Shown: positions 1-7,208 of the stretch, in pieces
Layout: each line of letters starts with the position of its first letter
How positions within the stretch are numbered: the first letter of the stretch is position 1
Source of the DNA: JAHRVQ01 sp963976815
GTDB taxonomy: Bacteria > Pseudomonadota > Gammaproteobacteria > Pseudomonadales > Azotimanducaceae
NCBI GenBank assembly: GCA_963976815.1
Contig: CAXBLU010000001.1
Coordinates: 592,319 to 656,318, forward strand
Direction: 5' to 3'
Length of the DNA: 64,000 nt
Position numbers and translations under genes: made by a program
The notes under the pieces: model-generated
Seen by the model: the letters and a program-made list of their open reading frames with translations, nothing else
Databases searched by the model: none
Told to the model about the DNA's origin: nothing

Positions 1-1
1 C

Positions 2-184
2 GCTCTGGTGATCGAAGATTCTCAGCGCGGTCTGGCAGCTGCTGTGGCGGCGGGTATCGGCACGATCAAGGTACACAATGAATTTGTCGCACATCAACGA
101 GCAGACGCCGACTATTCCATTCAGTCGCTGCAGGAACTGCCCGATCTCCTAAAGCAAATTAATCAGGACCCAGACGATGCCTGA
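2..184 (+). CDS. HAD-superfamily hydrolase, C-terminal fragment
   Basis: This reading frame is open from the window edge and ends at TGA 182-184, so only the last 60 residues are present. It contains VIEDSQRGLAAAVAAGI, the motif of phosphoglycolate phosphatase-like HAD hydrolases in which the acidic pair (here E-D) binds the catalytic Mg2+. The substrate cannot be told from the tail. The end overlaps the start of the GNAT gene by 8 bp, which suggests translational coupling. The family assignment is firm, the substrate unknown. Confidence 0.7.
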   Translation, partial: ALVIEDSQRGLAAAVAAGIGTIKVHNEFVAHQRADADYSIQSLQELPDLLKQINQDPDDA

Positions 185-620
185 TTACACCCTACGCCCT
201 GCCTCCACCTCAGACCTTGTTCCGATGATGGATATTGGCCACGAAGGGCTTCGCCCCCATATAGAGAAAGTGAGGAGTTGGAATCAGTTAGTAGAGGAAG
301 AAGGATTTAAAAAACACTTTGAACCCGAAAAGATCAGTATCATTCAATACAATGGCGTTGATGTAGGCTATTTCAAAATCAATGAACTTGAAGACAACCT
401 TTTTCTCGAAGGCATCTATCTTCATCGAGACGCACGGTCCAGGGGAATTGGCGCACAGCTCATTCAAGAGCTAAGTCGTACTTCTGAGAAACCGCTGGCT
501 CTGCGGGTTTATAAACATAACCCGGCAGCTGACTTATACCGACGACTTGGTTTTGTGGTGGTGAGCGAAGATCAGGATCAGTACACAATGATAAGAGCAC
601 CGAGTGTCAAACAGCAATAG
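177..620 (+). CDS. GNAT family N-acetyltransferase
   Basis: This 147-residue protein is a typical single-domain GNAT, an enzyme that moves an acetyl group from acetyl-CoA to an amine. Motif A is visible as HRDARSRGIGAQLIQEL (the Q/R-x-x-G-x-G/A acetyl-CoA loop), followed by the C-terminal segment NPAADLYRRLGFVVV with the usual hydrophobic strand. The ATG overlaps the preceding HAD gene by 8 bp, so the two are probably co-transcribed. The substrate is not predictable. It is one of three GNAT genes in the window (others at 2495 and 26504), and they are not close copies of one another. Confidence 0.8.
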   Translation: MPDYTLRPASTSDLVPMMDIGHEGLRPHIEKVRSWNQLVEEEGFKKHFEPEKISIIQYNGVDVGYFKINELEDNLFLEGIYLHRDARSRGIGAQLIQELSRTSEKPLALRVYKHNPAADLYRRLGFVVVSEDQDQYTMIRAPSVKQQ

Positions 621-662
621 AATCACTCATTAGCATGTCAACATACGAGACGATGGTCGTAC

Positions 663-1130
663 ATGGAACCATTTAATACTCAGTTTACCTTAACTCGAGA
701 TTACCTAGCGGAATGCTTTGACCAGACCTTACCCCACGGGAAAAACGCCTCACCTAACTTTCTGTTTCCAATAGTATGTTTCACCACTGGTGTCGGCCTC
801 CTCTACTTCACCGAGCAACGACAGATTGTCGGTATTATTCTGATCGGTTTGGCTGGCCTGGAGTTTCTTCATATTCGATTCCGACACGCCTGGTGGTTAG
901 CGCGGCAGTTGTGGGGGGCAAGCGGAAATAGTGGGGTGGAATTAACGATAGATGATGCAAGCATCCAAACCCACAGCCCTTATGCAAAAACGGTGGTCTT
1001 ATGGACGGAGATAGAGCGCGTGATTGGAACCGATTTAGGGTATATTTTTGTCAATACACCTGGCGCCCAACAGTACCTGTCTAAATCGCTCCTTCCTGCG
1101 GGCTTGATAGATGAGATCAAAGCAGATTGA
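663..1130 (+). CDS. YcxB-like small membrane protein
   Basis: The 155-residue product has two adjacent hydrophobic segments (about residues 33-50 and 53-72, around LFPIVCFTTGVGLLYF and IVGIILIGLAGLEFL). A cytoplasmic C-terminal half follows with the pattern VELTIDDASIQTHSPYAKTV and LWTEIERVIGT, as in YcxB-like domains (PH-like fold). No enzymatic motif is seen. It ends 7 bp before the start preferred for the following DUF1415 gene, so both may share a transcript. The family call rests on the two-TM plus W-x-E-I-E-R-V pattern and is moderate. Confidence 0.5.
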   Translation: MEPFNTQFTLTRDYLAECFDQTLPHGKNASPNFLFPIVCFTTGVGLLYFTEQRQIVGIILIGLAGLEFLHIRFRHAWWLARQLWGASGNSGVELTIDDASIQTHSPYAKTVVLWTEIERVIGTDLGYIFVNTPGAQQYLSKSLLPAGLIDEIKAD

Positions 1131-1137
1131 ATCAGAC

Positions 1138-1683
1138 ATGAATCCAGAGACAGTCGTAGCACCCGTTCGAAGCTGGGTTGATACATTTGTTGTCGGCATG
1201 AACCTTTGCCCTTTTGCCAAACGCGAGCTGGCGAAGAATCGAGTGCGTTTTAGTCCCACAGCAGCTTCAACCGAAGCACAATTGTTAGATGACCTGCAGG
1301 CAGAGTTGGAGCTACTCCAAACCGATTCATCAATCGAAACCACCCTGCTGATCCATCCGAATGTGTTGCAGGACTTTAACGACTACAACGGGTTTCTCGA
1401 TGTTGCTGATCAATTGCTGGTGCAGATGGAGCTAGAAGGCCTCTTTCAGATCGCAAGCTTTCATCCGGATTATCAATTTGACGGCGTGCAGGTTGAGGAC
1501 CCAGAGAACTACACAAATCGTTCACCCTTCCCTATGCTGCATATCATCCGAGAAGCGAGTCTTGAACGAGCCATTGCAGACTATCCTGATGTTAACGACA
1601 TTCCGATACGCAATATCGCGATGATGAACGCACTAGGACGCGACAAATTGCTGGCATTGCTGGAGTCCTGTTTTAACAACTAA
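1138..1683 (+). CDS. DUF1415 family protein, copy A
   Basis: The protein is 181 residues from ATG 1138; an upstream in-frame start at 1111 would add nine residues and overlap the YcxB-like gene. Family features seen are WVDTFVVGMNLCPFAKREL near the N-terminus (conserved NLCPFAK with Cys) and SFHPDYQFDGV in the middle, both typical of DUF1415, whose function is not known to me. A paralogue of exactly the same length lies at 6260. The N-terminal 70 residues of the two are only moderately similar, while residues 74-181 are identical and encoded by identical DNA. This points to recent gene conversion rather than plain duplication. Confidence 0.85.
   Translation: MNPETVVAPVRSWVDTFVVGMNLCPFAKRELAKNRVRFSPTAASTEAQLLDDLQAELELLQTDSSIETTLLIHPNVLQDFNDYNGFLDVADQLLVQMELEGLFQIASFHPDYQFDGVQVEDPENYTNRSPFPMLHIIREASLERAIADYPDVNDIPIRNIAMMNALGRDKLLALLESCFNN
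1357..1682 (+). repeat. 326-bp perfect direct repeat, left copy
   Basis: Comparing by eye with 6479-6804, all 326 bases match; the first mismatches upstream are at 1353/6475 and 1356/6478, and the stop codons differ (TAA versus TAG). Diverged homology continues on both sides: the 5' parts of the two DUF1415 genes, and about 55 bp downstream of each stop (1684-1737 against 6806-6859). A perfectly identical tract inside diverged homology is the signature of gene conversion. Confidence 0.95.
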
Positions 1684-1954
1684 ATTCCAATCTGAATCTA
1701 TTCATGATCTGATTGTTATTGACAGCGCAGCTGGAGATGGCGCACTACTTCAATTGTAAGTAGCTGAAACCAATAGATTATTTTCGCGCCTCCATTTTCT
1801 CTGCCACATGACACTTTGGTTTTAGTAAAAAGTAATTGCCAGCATGCGGAGCAAGCGCTCATGGTGCTTTTGAATATGAACAAAAAACAACCACCAAAAC
1901 ACACGGCAAAAACAAAGTGGGCTTTTGTCCACAGAATAAGTTGTTAGGCATAGC
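1684..1954. other. Intergenic stretch before the first gene cassette
   Basis: The first 55 bases are a diverged copy of the sequence downstream of the second DUF1415 gene (6806-6859). The remaining 200 bases are AT-rich and hold no convincing gene on either strand. They end at a GTTAGGC integron core site (1943-1949), where the first gene cassette begins. No integrase gene or fragment is seen here. Confidence 0.6.
1943..1949 (+). other. Integron recombination core site (GTTRRRY), left edge of cassette 1
   Basis: GTTAGGC fits the GTTRRRY core consensus exactly and sits 5 bp before the start codon of the first cassette gene. Its reverse complement, GCCTAAC, is exactly the inverse core that opens the attC site at the other end of the same cassette (2372-2378). 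That match is expected when a cassette circularises, because the two sites then form one attC. No partner inverse core is seen immediately upstream, so this could be an attI-like site or the edge of a lost cassette. Confidence 0.65.
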
Positions 1955-2377
1955 ATGGGACAGTACGAAGAAATAGAGCCAAAACCACTCCCGAGATGGG
2001 TAACAATTCCGTTGGGGTTGCTATTTACTCCGTTCACCCTTTTATGCGTTGTTGGGTCAGCAATAATACTGCTATCTCCAAATGTACCTCCGACAATTAT
2101 TACTGTATCTCTAGGTAGTTTATTTTTAGCCGGTAGTCTTTGGGTGTTCTATCTGTCTCTGCGTTTACTATTTGTAAACCCCAAAAATAAATCAAAGTTT
2201 ATTTCACCGATAGGCTTAAAAGTAATCGCGTTGGTTTTTGCTGTAATACCCATAATATCAATCATCATCGGCACTTTCTGGGAAAAACCTATAGTTCATA
2301 GCATAATGACTATTGCGTATATTGGTATAGTGTTTCGTTTGTGGGGTATATCTACTCATCGGGGGCAAAATGCCTAA
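1955..2377 (+). CDS. Cassette 1: unknown four-helix membrane protein
   Basis: This 140-residue protein has a short charged N-terminus followed by four hydrophobic segments (about residues 18-42, 47-71, 84-103 and 110-130) and no recognisable domain. I do not recognise its function. The gene fills the body of an integron cassette: the ATG lies 5 bp after the GTTAGGC core and the TAA stop (2375-2377) lies inside the GCCTAAC inverse core of attC, a typical cassette arrangement. Cassettes normally lack their own promoter, so transcription may come from upstream. Confidence 0.7.
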   Translation: MGQYEEIEPKPLPRWVTIPLGLLFTPFTLLCVVGSAIILLSPNVPPTIITVSLGSLFLAGSLWVFYLSLRLLFVNPKNKSKFISPIGLKVIALVFAVIPIISIIIGTFWEKPIVHSIMTIAYIGIVFRLWGISTHRGQNA

Positions 2378-2485
2378 CAAATATGTCAACAGGACATCTT
2401 TTACTTCGCTCCGTTTTGCGGTGGCTGCGCCACTTTACCGCAAAACTACACTACACAAAAAATGCCTGTTAAATAGGCGTTATTG
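2372..2485 (+). repeat. attC site of cassette 1 (integron recombination site)
   Basis: The site opens with the inverse core GCCTAAC (2372-2378) and closes with GTTATTG (2479-2485). L-box pairing is visible: TCAACAGG near the 5' end against CCTGTTAA near the 3' end, 7 of 8 positions. The centre is a perfect 10-bp inverted repeat, GTTTTGCGGT (2413-2422) with ACCGCAAAAC (2437-2446). At 114 bp it is in the size range of long chromosomal attC sites. The opening core is the exact complement of the core at 1943, as expected for one cassette. Confidence 0.8.
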
Positions 2486-2494
2486 GTCACGCTA

Positions 2495-2911
2495 GTGCCG
2501 ATAACAGTTCGGGCTGCCCGAGTTACTGATTACCTGCTAATGAAAGAGTTCGATGTTTTTGCGGGGGACCGGCGGATGGATATGGAGCGAGGAGAGTTGT
2601 TAGTTGCAGACTACAAAGCACATCTCTGTGCTGGGTATTTGAAACTGACGTCCAATGAGTTTTTCAATAAGCCACTAATATCCTTAGTAGTCATTAACGA
2701 AGCATATCGAAGTAGAGGTATTGGAAGTCAGCTAATAATTGAGGCAATTGAGCGAGCCTCCTGGCATGAAGTCTACTTAACGACAGAAGCAAGAAATACC
2801 GGGATGCAAAGATTGGCTAGCAAGCTTGGATTTTTAGAAGTTGGGTTAGTGCGGGGGTTGAATTTTGACGGTGAAGACGAACTAGTTTTTCGCTATCAAA
2901 CCGACCAATAA
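2495..2911 (+). CDS. Cassette 2: GNAT family N-acetyltransferase
   Basis: The 138-residue product starts at GTG 2495 (PITVRAARVTDY follows, a normal GNAT opening); the frame can be extended to TTG 2483 but that codon lies in the recombination site. Motif A reads NEAYRSRGIGSQLIIEAIE, and the closing part NTGMQRLASKLGFLEVG fits the family. The substrate is unknown; cassette-borne GNATs include antibiotic-modifying enzymes, but nothing here marks this one as such. The stop TAA (2909-2911) lies in the inverse core CAATAAC of the next attC, confirming the cassette structure. Confidence 0.75.
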   Translation: MPITVRAARVTDYLLMKEFDVFAGDRRMDMERGELLVADYKAHLCAGYLKLTSNEFFNKPLISLVVINEAYRSRGIGSQLIIEAIERASWHEVYLTTEARNTGMQRLASKLGFLEVGLVRGLNFDGEDELVFRYQTDQ

Positions 2912-2989
2912 CAAACGCACCGTGTCGTGCCTAAGGCACTTGGACACTTCGCAGCAATCTGCTTTTCGCCCCATATACGAGTGTTACAT
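2906..2989 (+). repeat. Probable attC site of cassette 2
   Basis: CAATAAC (2906-2912) is the exact complement of GTTATTG at the head of this cassette (2479-2485), the expected signature. The site ends at GTTACAT (2983-2989), a relaxed core. Inside is a strong hairpin, GTGCC-taa-GGCAC, extended outward by GTGTC and GACAC. L-box pairing (CACCG with CGAGTG, one extrahelical base) is weaker than in the first attC. It is less certain than the 2372 site because both cores deviate from the strict consensus. Confidence 0.6.
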
Positions 2990-3003
2990 GTCATGAGGGT
3001 TTA

Positions 3004-3345
3004 GTGGATATCATATTAACAACTGAATCAATTTCCATGCTTTTCAAGACGATTCTGGTCGTCGGGATGTTGTCCACTATCGTCTACCTTCTGACGGCTT
3101 TTGCTACCAAGGTTGTGGTAAGTAAGAAGAATGGCAATAGCATCACTCTTACAAAGGCAATGTTTATTGATACCAGTGACGATGCGACCTTAACCCGATT
3201 GAGGTACACAAGTAGGTTTACATCGCTGTTGTTCATACTCACAATCGGAATCATACTCCCGTTCCTGTTCTACCTCATGAGCTTAGGAATAGTCAGGAGC
3301 GATCAGTGTTTCCTAGCTTTAAGTTTGAAGTGCAACATTTCTTAG
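3004..3345 (+). CDS. Unknown two-TM protein, possible cassette 3
   Basis: The product has 113 residues, starts at GTG and has hydrophobic segments at about residues 12-35 and 72-94 with a short loop between. No family is recognised. It begins 15 bp after the GTTACAT core that ends the second attC, as a third cassette gene would. The stop TAG lies inside a 6-bp inverted repeat, TGCAAC...GTTGCA (3329-3349), which could be the remnant of a very short or degenerate recombination site. The expected inverse core ATGTAAC is not present, so cassette status is unproven. Confidence 0.5.
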   Translation: MDIILTTESISMLFKTILVVGMLSTIVYLLTAFATKVVVSKKNGNSITLTKAMFIDTSDDATLTRLRYTSRFTSLLFILTIGIILPFLFYLMSLGIVRSDQCFLALSLKCNIS

Positions 3346-3389
3346 GTTGCATTTATCCTCCCCTTCAGTAGCTTGTATCCTAACCACTT

Positions 3390-3965
3390 GTGGGGCCTGA
3401 TGTTTATTTTCTTCATAACCGCAAAGCAGTCATACTGCATGATATGACCCCAATCGAAATCACTTCGCTAAAATCAGATCACTCTGAACATAGATTCGGT
3501 AGAGGCAACATAGAAATAAAGAACGATACTGGATGCGTCGTGTGGACCCACCCAGGCAATCAGATTCGCACCCGAACGAAATTGTGGGTACAGGACACGC
3601 TCGTTAGAGCATTCTTTGTGTTTGGCGCTCGTCTGAATCTCCTGGAGATACACGAGTCAGATGCTACCCCCAGAGAAATTTATATGGATGTCATCGCTCC
3701 AATGGCACCTTTCGATTCGACCTTGCAATATATCGATCATGAACTCGATGTCCGAAAAATTCACGCTGACGGAAGCGGCGCATTCATCGTTGATGAAGAT
3801 GAATTTGAAGAAGCCACTCATATCTACCAGTATGACTCTGTAAAAATAGAGGAATGTCGAAAAGCAGCAAGAGTCGGCATCGCTATCGCAGAGAACTGGG
3901 AATTTGGACTTGAATCAGAACTAGCTCTACAACGATTTTCAGACGCGCTCAATCGATATGCATAA
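3390..3965 (+). CDS. DUF402 domain-containing protein
   Basis: This 191-residue soluble protein starts at GTG 3390. Its second half, YIDHELDVRKIHADGSGAFI followed by VDEDEFEEATHIYQ, matches the conserved core of DUF402 (Y-x-D-x-E-L-D-V...DEDEFEEA). The structurally known members of that family are phosphatase-like enzymes acting on nucleotides, with acidic residues binding metal; whether this one is an enzyme is inference. It sits alone between the cassette array and the lipoprotein gene. Acid-rich C-terminal helices follow the core. I see no attC after it, so it need not belong to the cassettes. Confidence 0.6.
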   Translation: MGPDVYFLHNRKAVILHDMTPIEITSLKSDHSEHRFGRGNIEIKNDTGCVVWTHPGNQIRTRTKLWVQDTLVRAFFVFGARLNLLEIHESDATPREIYMDVIAPMAPFDSTLQYIDHELDVRKIHADGSGAFIVDEDEFEEATHIYQYDSVKIEECRKAARVGIAIAENWEFGLESELALQRFSDALNRYA

Positions 3966-4081
3966 AAATATATCGTGTTGTGCTGGAAGATTTTAGCCTC
4001 AAATGCATTTTTCTAGATCTACCTGAGAGAAATTATTCCAACACATCACTCTGATAGGAGACCTCAACTTGATTACCGACT

Positions 4082-4432
4082 ATGTTCCTCCTCAGATATG
4101 CACGCAAAATCCTTGTATTGCCGCTGGCATTGATGCTGCTTGCCTGCGATTACAATAGTCGTGATACAAACGAGCCAATAGTCGATATCACCCCGCCAAC
4201 ACCTACAGCCGCACCCGCGCCACAACCTCCAGCACGTCCACCCCTCAACGGGGAAGTTTCACAATCTGAGACTAATAGCCAAACGGCCGTCAGCGTTGCC
4301 CCAGCAATGCAAAAGAGCTCCTCTGAAAACTTTGGCAACACCGGCTTCATCGAAGCTACAAATGAAACAGATTCAGCTTCAGCTAATTACACAACAAAAA
4401 ACTCAGTTCAGCTCATCTATAGGGCAGGTTAA
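4082..4432 (+). CDS. Small Pro/Ala-rich lipoprotein
   Basis: The 116-residue protein begins with a charged N-terminus, a hydrophobic stretch and the lipobox LMLLAC, so it should be lipidated at Cys22 and held in the outer or inner membrane. The rest is low-complexity and probably unfolded: a Pro/Ala-rich segment (PTPTAAPAPQPPARPP) followed by Ser/Thr/Asn-rich sequence. It ends 6 bp before the collagen-like gene and is probably co-transcribed with it. The proline-rich region could span the periplasm as an anchor or tether for that protein, which is inference. Confidence 0.65.
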   Translation: MFLLRYARKILVLPLALMLLACDYNSRDTNEPIVDITPPTPTAAPAPQPPARPPLNGEVSQSETNSQTAVSVAPAMQKSSSENFGNTGFIEATNETDSASANYTTKNSVQLIYRAG

Positions 4433-4438
4433 GCAACC

Positions 4439-6157
4439 ATGATGCAACTCAATAACTTTCGTCTAGTTCCCGCCGTTTGTTTCCTATGGTTAGCTTTCTT
4501 GTCTCAGGCAAATGCGAGCGATATTCCGGCCCAATTATCCATTCAAGGACAAGTCAGCGATACCGGCTCTGGCCTGCCTATTGACGCGATACTTCCAGTT
4601 CGATTTACCCTATACGACGAAACTGGTCGCACTACATTGTTTATGCAAACAGACAATTTGATTTCTGATCCTACTGGAATGGGCGCCAGTGTTATTTGGA
4701 CTGAAGTGCAGCAGGTCGACTTTACGGGCGGTGCTTATGCGGTGTTACTTGGGGCGGAGGAAAACAACCCACTGCCTGCAGACACTTTTTTTTCGTCGCA
4801 AGTGACCATTGGCATCACCATTCAAGATGACGCGGAATTGAGTCCTCGAATGAAACTCGGTTCTGTACCCTATGCATTTAAGACACTAGAAGCCTCAAAC
4901 GCGACCGGCGATATTACCCCCCGAACTATTAGCATGAAAAACGAATTTGGAGAAATCGTTCCTGTTATCGATAGTGAAGGGAATTGGCTAGGTGACGGTT
5001 TGCAGGGTCCTCAAGGCGAAGTCGGACCCACAGGGGCGCAAGGTGAAGCGGGAATTCAGGGAGAACCAGGTCCAGCCGGTACAGCTTCTGAACGAGGAGA
5101 AACTGGTGCCCAGGGACCAATCGGCGAAACAGGTGCAACCGGACCACAGGGTCCAAAGGGTGATGTTGGCGTTACCGGACCACAAGGAACAAAAGGTGAT
5201 ACTGGCGCCGCCGGACCTCAAGGTGCCAAAGGTGATACTGGCGCAATCGGACCACAAGGCGCAAAGGGTGATACTGGCGCGACAGGTCCTCAGGGGACAA
5301 AAGGTGATACTGGAACGACCGGATCCCAAGGTCCTAATGGTGATACTGGAGCTACCGGGCCACAAGGTGCCAAAGGTGATACGGGCGCAACCGGTGCTCA
5401 AGGTAATGTGGGTGCTACTGGTCCACAAGGAAATACCGGCGCAACTGGCCCCCAGGGAGTTAAAGGTGACACCGGAGCAACAGGTTCTCAAGGTGCAAAG
5501 GGTGATACAGGTGCAACGGGACCTCAGGGTGCCGCTGGTGCAAATCATACCGGCGCAATATATCGCTGGTTAGTATTCTCAACCTATGATCAAAGTGCAG
5601 GTTGGATGGGCAATAACAATCAAGCGATATTTGGTGGCATCGCACCTAGTGCATGGAGTGATGGCAATGCCACAGCCGAAGCACTTGGTACCATTGAGAA
5701 ACTCCGAGGTTTTGTCACGCGTAAAGGTTATGGTGGGTTAAACGCGCTTGTCGTCGCTAACACCTGGGCACATACATCATCGACAAATGGCAAGCACGCG
5801 ATTGTTGTGTTTCGGATCAAGAACACGTCCGCTGACGCAATCACCTGGCCAGTGCAGGCTTACCAAACCTCCTACGCAGGCTGGAGTGAACGAGCCAGTG
5901 TCGCAGTCAACGGAGCTTTGCATTGGACAAGTGGCAGTAACAACCTATCAAGTCTGGTAGCACAAACCCATGAATTGGTCATTCCAGCAAACAGCACCAG
6001 CACCGTCATTTTTACCGCCGGTTCGTACCAACCAAGTGCATCGGACGGAACACGCTCCCTATTTCTCGCCTTTTATAATGACTCTCTCGCACTACCGACT
6101 GGTTTGGAATACGTTGATGATCTGGACACTGCAACCGCATACAACCAAAGCAATTAG
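4439..6157 (+). CDS. Exported collagen-like protein (Gly-X-Y repeats)
   Basis: The 572-residue protein has a signal peptide ending near QANASD, an N-terminal domain of about 150 residues with the pattern SIQGQVSDTGSG and KLGSVPYAFKTLEA (common in bacterial surface proteins of this type), and about 60 Gly-X-Y triplets at roughly residues 189-369. A C-terminal domain of about 200 residues follows. Triplets are dominated by GPQ, GAK, GDT and GAT; the frequent KGD pattern is known to stabilise bacterial collagen triple helices without hydroxyproline. It is likely a trimeric rod outside the cell, with the C-terminal domain as trimerisation or binding head. Ligand unknown. The upstream lipoprotein is probably its operon partner. 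Confidence 0.85.
   Translation: MMQLNNFRLVPAVCFLWLAFLSQANASDIPAQLSIQGQVSDTGSGLPIDAILPVRFTLYDETGRTTLFMQTDNLISDPTGMGASVIWTEVQQVDFTGGAYAVLLGAEENNPLPADTFFSSQVTIGITIQDDAELSPRMKLGSVPYAFKTLEASNATGDITPRTISMKNEFGEIVPVIDSEGNWLGDGLQGPQGEVGPTGAQGEAGIQGEPGPAGTASERGETGAQGPIGETGATGPQGPKGDVGVTGPQGTKGDTGAAGPQGAKGDTGAIGPQGAKGDTGATGPQGTKGDTGTTGSQGPNGDTGATGPQGAKGDTGATGAQGNVGATGPQGNTGATGPQGVKGDTGATGSQGAKGDTGATGPQGAAGANHTGAIYRWLVFSTYDQSAGWMGNNNQAIFGGIAPSAWSDGNATAEALGTIEKLRGFVTRKGYGGLNALVVANTWAHTSSTNGKHAIVVFRIKNTSADAITWPVQAYQTSYAGWSERASVAVNGALHWTSGSNNLSSLVAQTHELVIPANSTSTVIFTAGSYQPSASDGTRSLFLAFYNDSLALPTGLEYVDDLDTATAYNQSN
5004..5550 (+). repeat. Collagen-coding tandem repeat
   Basis: The DNA repeats imperfectly in 18-bp units (GGTGAT...GGACCACAAGG type) that encode Gly-X-Y triplets, interrupted once near 5080-5095 where the protein reads TASERGE. 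Variation sits largely in third codon positions, which suggests the repeat is maintained by protein-level selection and can change length by slippage or recombination. Confidence 0.8.
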
Positions 6158-6259
6158 GAACCGGGGTCTCTTTAGTCTTTTGAATGTTCAACGTTCAATT
6201 TTCACAGCCTGATGATATGGTGCAGTCAAAATAAGACTGCTCCAAAAACAGGAAATTGA

Positions 6260-6805
6260 GTGGAAGACGAGAAAACGATTAGACCCATAAAAAAGTGGGT
6301 TGAGTCTCTAGTTGTCGACAAAAACCTCTGCCCATTTGCCAAGCGTGAGTTGGTGAAAAACAGAGTGCGCTTTTCTCCTACCTCAGCGGCGACGGAGGAG
6401 TTGTTGTTGCTCGCACTGCAATCTGAATTAGAGTTGCTCAATACAGATCCTGCAATCGAAACCACCCTGCTGATTCACCCGAATGTGTTGCAGGACTTTA
6501 ACGACTACAACGGGTTTCTCGATGTTGCTGATCAATTGCTGGTGCAGATGGAGCTAGAAGGCCTCTTTCAGATCGCAAGCTTTCATCCGGATTATCAATT
6601 TGACGGCGTGCAGGTTGAGGACCCAGAGAACTACACAAATCGTTCACCCTTCCCTATGCTGCATATCATCCGAGAAGCGAGTCTTGAACGAGCCATTGCA
6701 GACTATCCTGATGTTAACGACATTCCGATACGCAATATCGCGATGATGAACGCACTAGGACGCGACAAATTGCTGGCATTGCTGGAGTCCTGTTTTAACA
6801 ACTAG
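6260..6805 (+). CDS. DUF1415 family protein, copy B
   Basis: The 181-residue product starts at GTG and has the same layout as copy A at 1138: WVESLVVDKNLCPFAKREL near the N-terminus and SFHPDYQFDGV later. From residue 74 to the end the two proteins are identical and the DNA matches base for base. It is followed by an ABM monooxygenase-like gene, an AAA ATPase and dusA, so this copy probably occupies the ancestral site and copy A is the duplicate or partner. Function unknown. Confidence 0.85.
   Translation: MEDEKTIRPIKKWVESLVVDKNLCPFAKRELVKNRVRFSPTSAATEELLLLALQSELELLNTDPAIETTLLIHPNVLQDFNDYNGFLDVADQLLVQMELEGLFQIASFHPDYQFDGVQVEDPENYTNRSPFPMLHIIREASLERAIADYPDVNDIPIRNIAMMNALGRDKLLALLESCFNN
6479..6804 (+). 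repeat. 326-bp perfect direct repeat, right copy
   Basis: This is base-for-base identical with 1357-1682 (offset 5122). Recombination between the two copies in the same orientation would delete the intervening 5.1 kb, including the gene cassettes and the collagen-like protein, and would leave one intact DUF1415 gene. Confidence 0.95.
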
Positions 6806-6867
6806 AATCCAATTTGAATCCGTTCACGATCTTATGGTTATTGGCAGCACAGCTGGAGAATTTGTAG

Positions 6868-7143
6868 ATGACACTAATTGTTGCAGGAACACTCACCATA
6901 AAACCCGGCGCCCGGGATGAATTTTTGGCAGAGTCTCGAGCATCAATCCTATTGGCTAGAAACGATACCGATTGCGAAGACTTCTCCGTATCACCAGATC
7001 TGATCGATCCGAACCGGGTAAATGTATTCGAGAAGTGGCAATCACGCATGGCCCTTGATGCGTTTCGAAACTCTGGTCCGGAGACCACACTATTTTCGCT
7101 TGTCGAATCATTCAACGTAAAAGAATATGAAGTGGATCCATAA
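6868..7143 (+). CDS. Antibiotic biosynthesis monooxygenase (ABM)-like protein
   Basis: The 91-residue protein is a single ABM-type ferredoxin-like barrel half: it opens with LIVAGTLTIKPGARDEFLAE and has the core phrase RVNVFEKWQSRMALDAFRNS, close to the family pattern F-x-x-x-E-x-W...AL-x-x-H. The usual His after the second helix is replaced by Arg/Asn (AFRNSG). Members oxidise quinols or reactive aldehydes, or are orphan dimers. It lies 62 bp after DUF1415 copy B. The family is well supported; activity is unknown. Confidence 0.7.
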   Translation: MTLIVAGTLTIKPGARDEFLAESRASILLARNDTDCEDFSVSPDLIDPNRVNVFEKWQSRMALDAFRNSGPETTLFSLVESFNVKEYEVDP

Positions 7144-7208
7144 CCGGTTCCTCAACGCCATAGGCGGAAATTGATTACCTCACTCACCTAACCAACCAGG
7201 TAGCTCAC

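Noticed and set aside
4988..5573. Long reading frames of 186 residues (minus) and 193 residues (plus, other frame) over the collagen repeat
   Set aside because: They are shadows of the regular Gly-X-Y repeat: the periodic DNA keeps other frames open. Their residue make-up is low-complexity and no start signal supports them.
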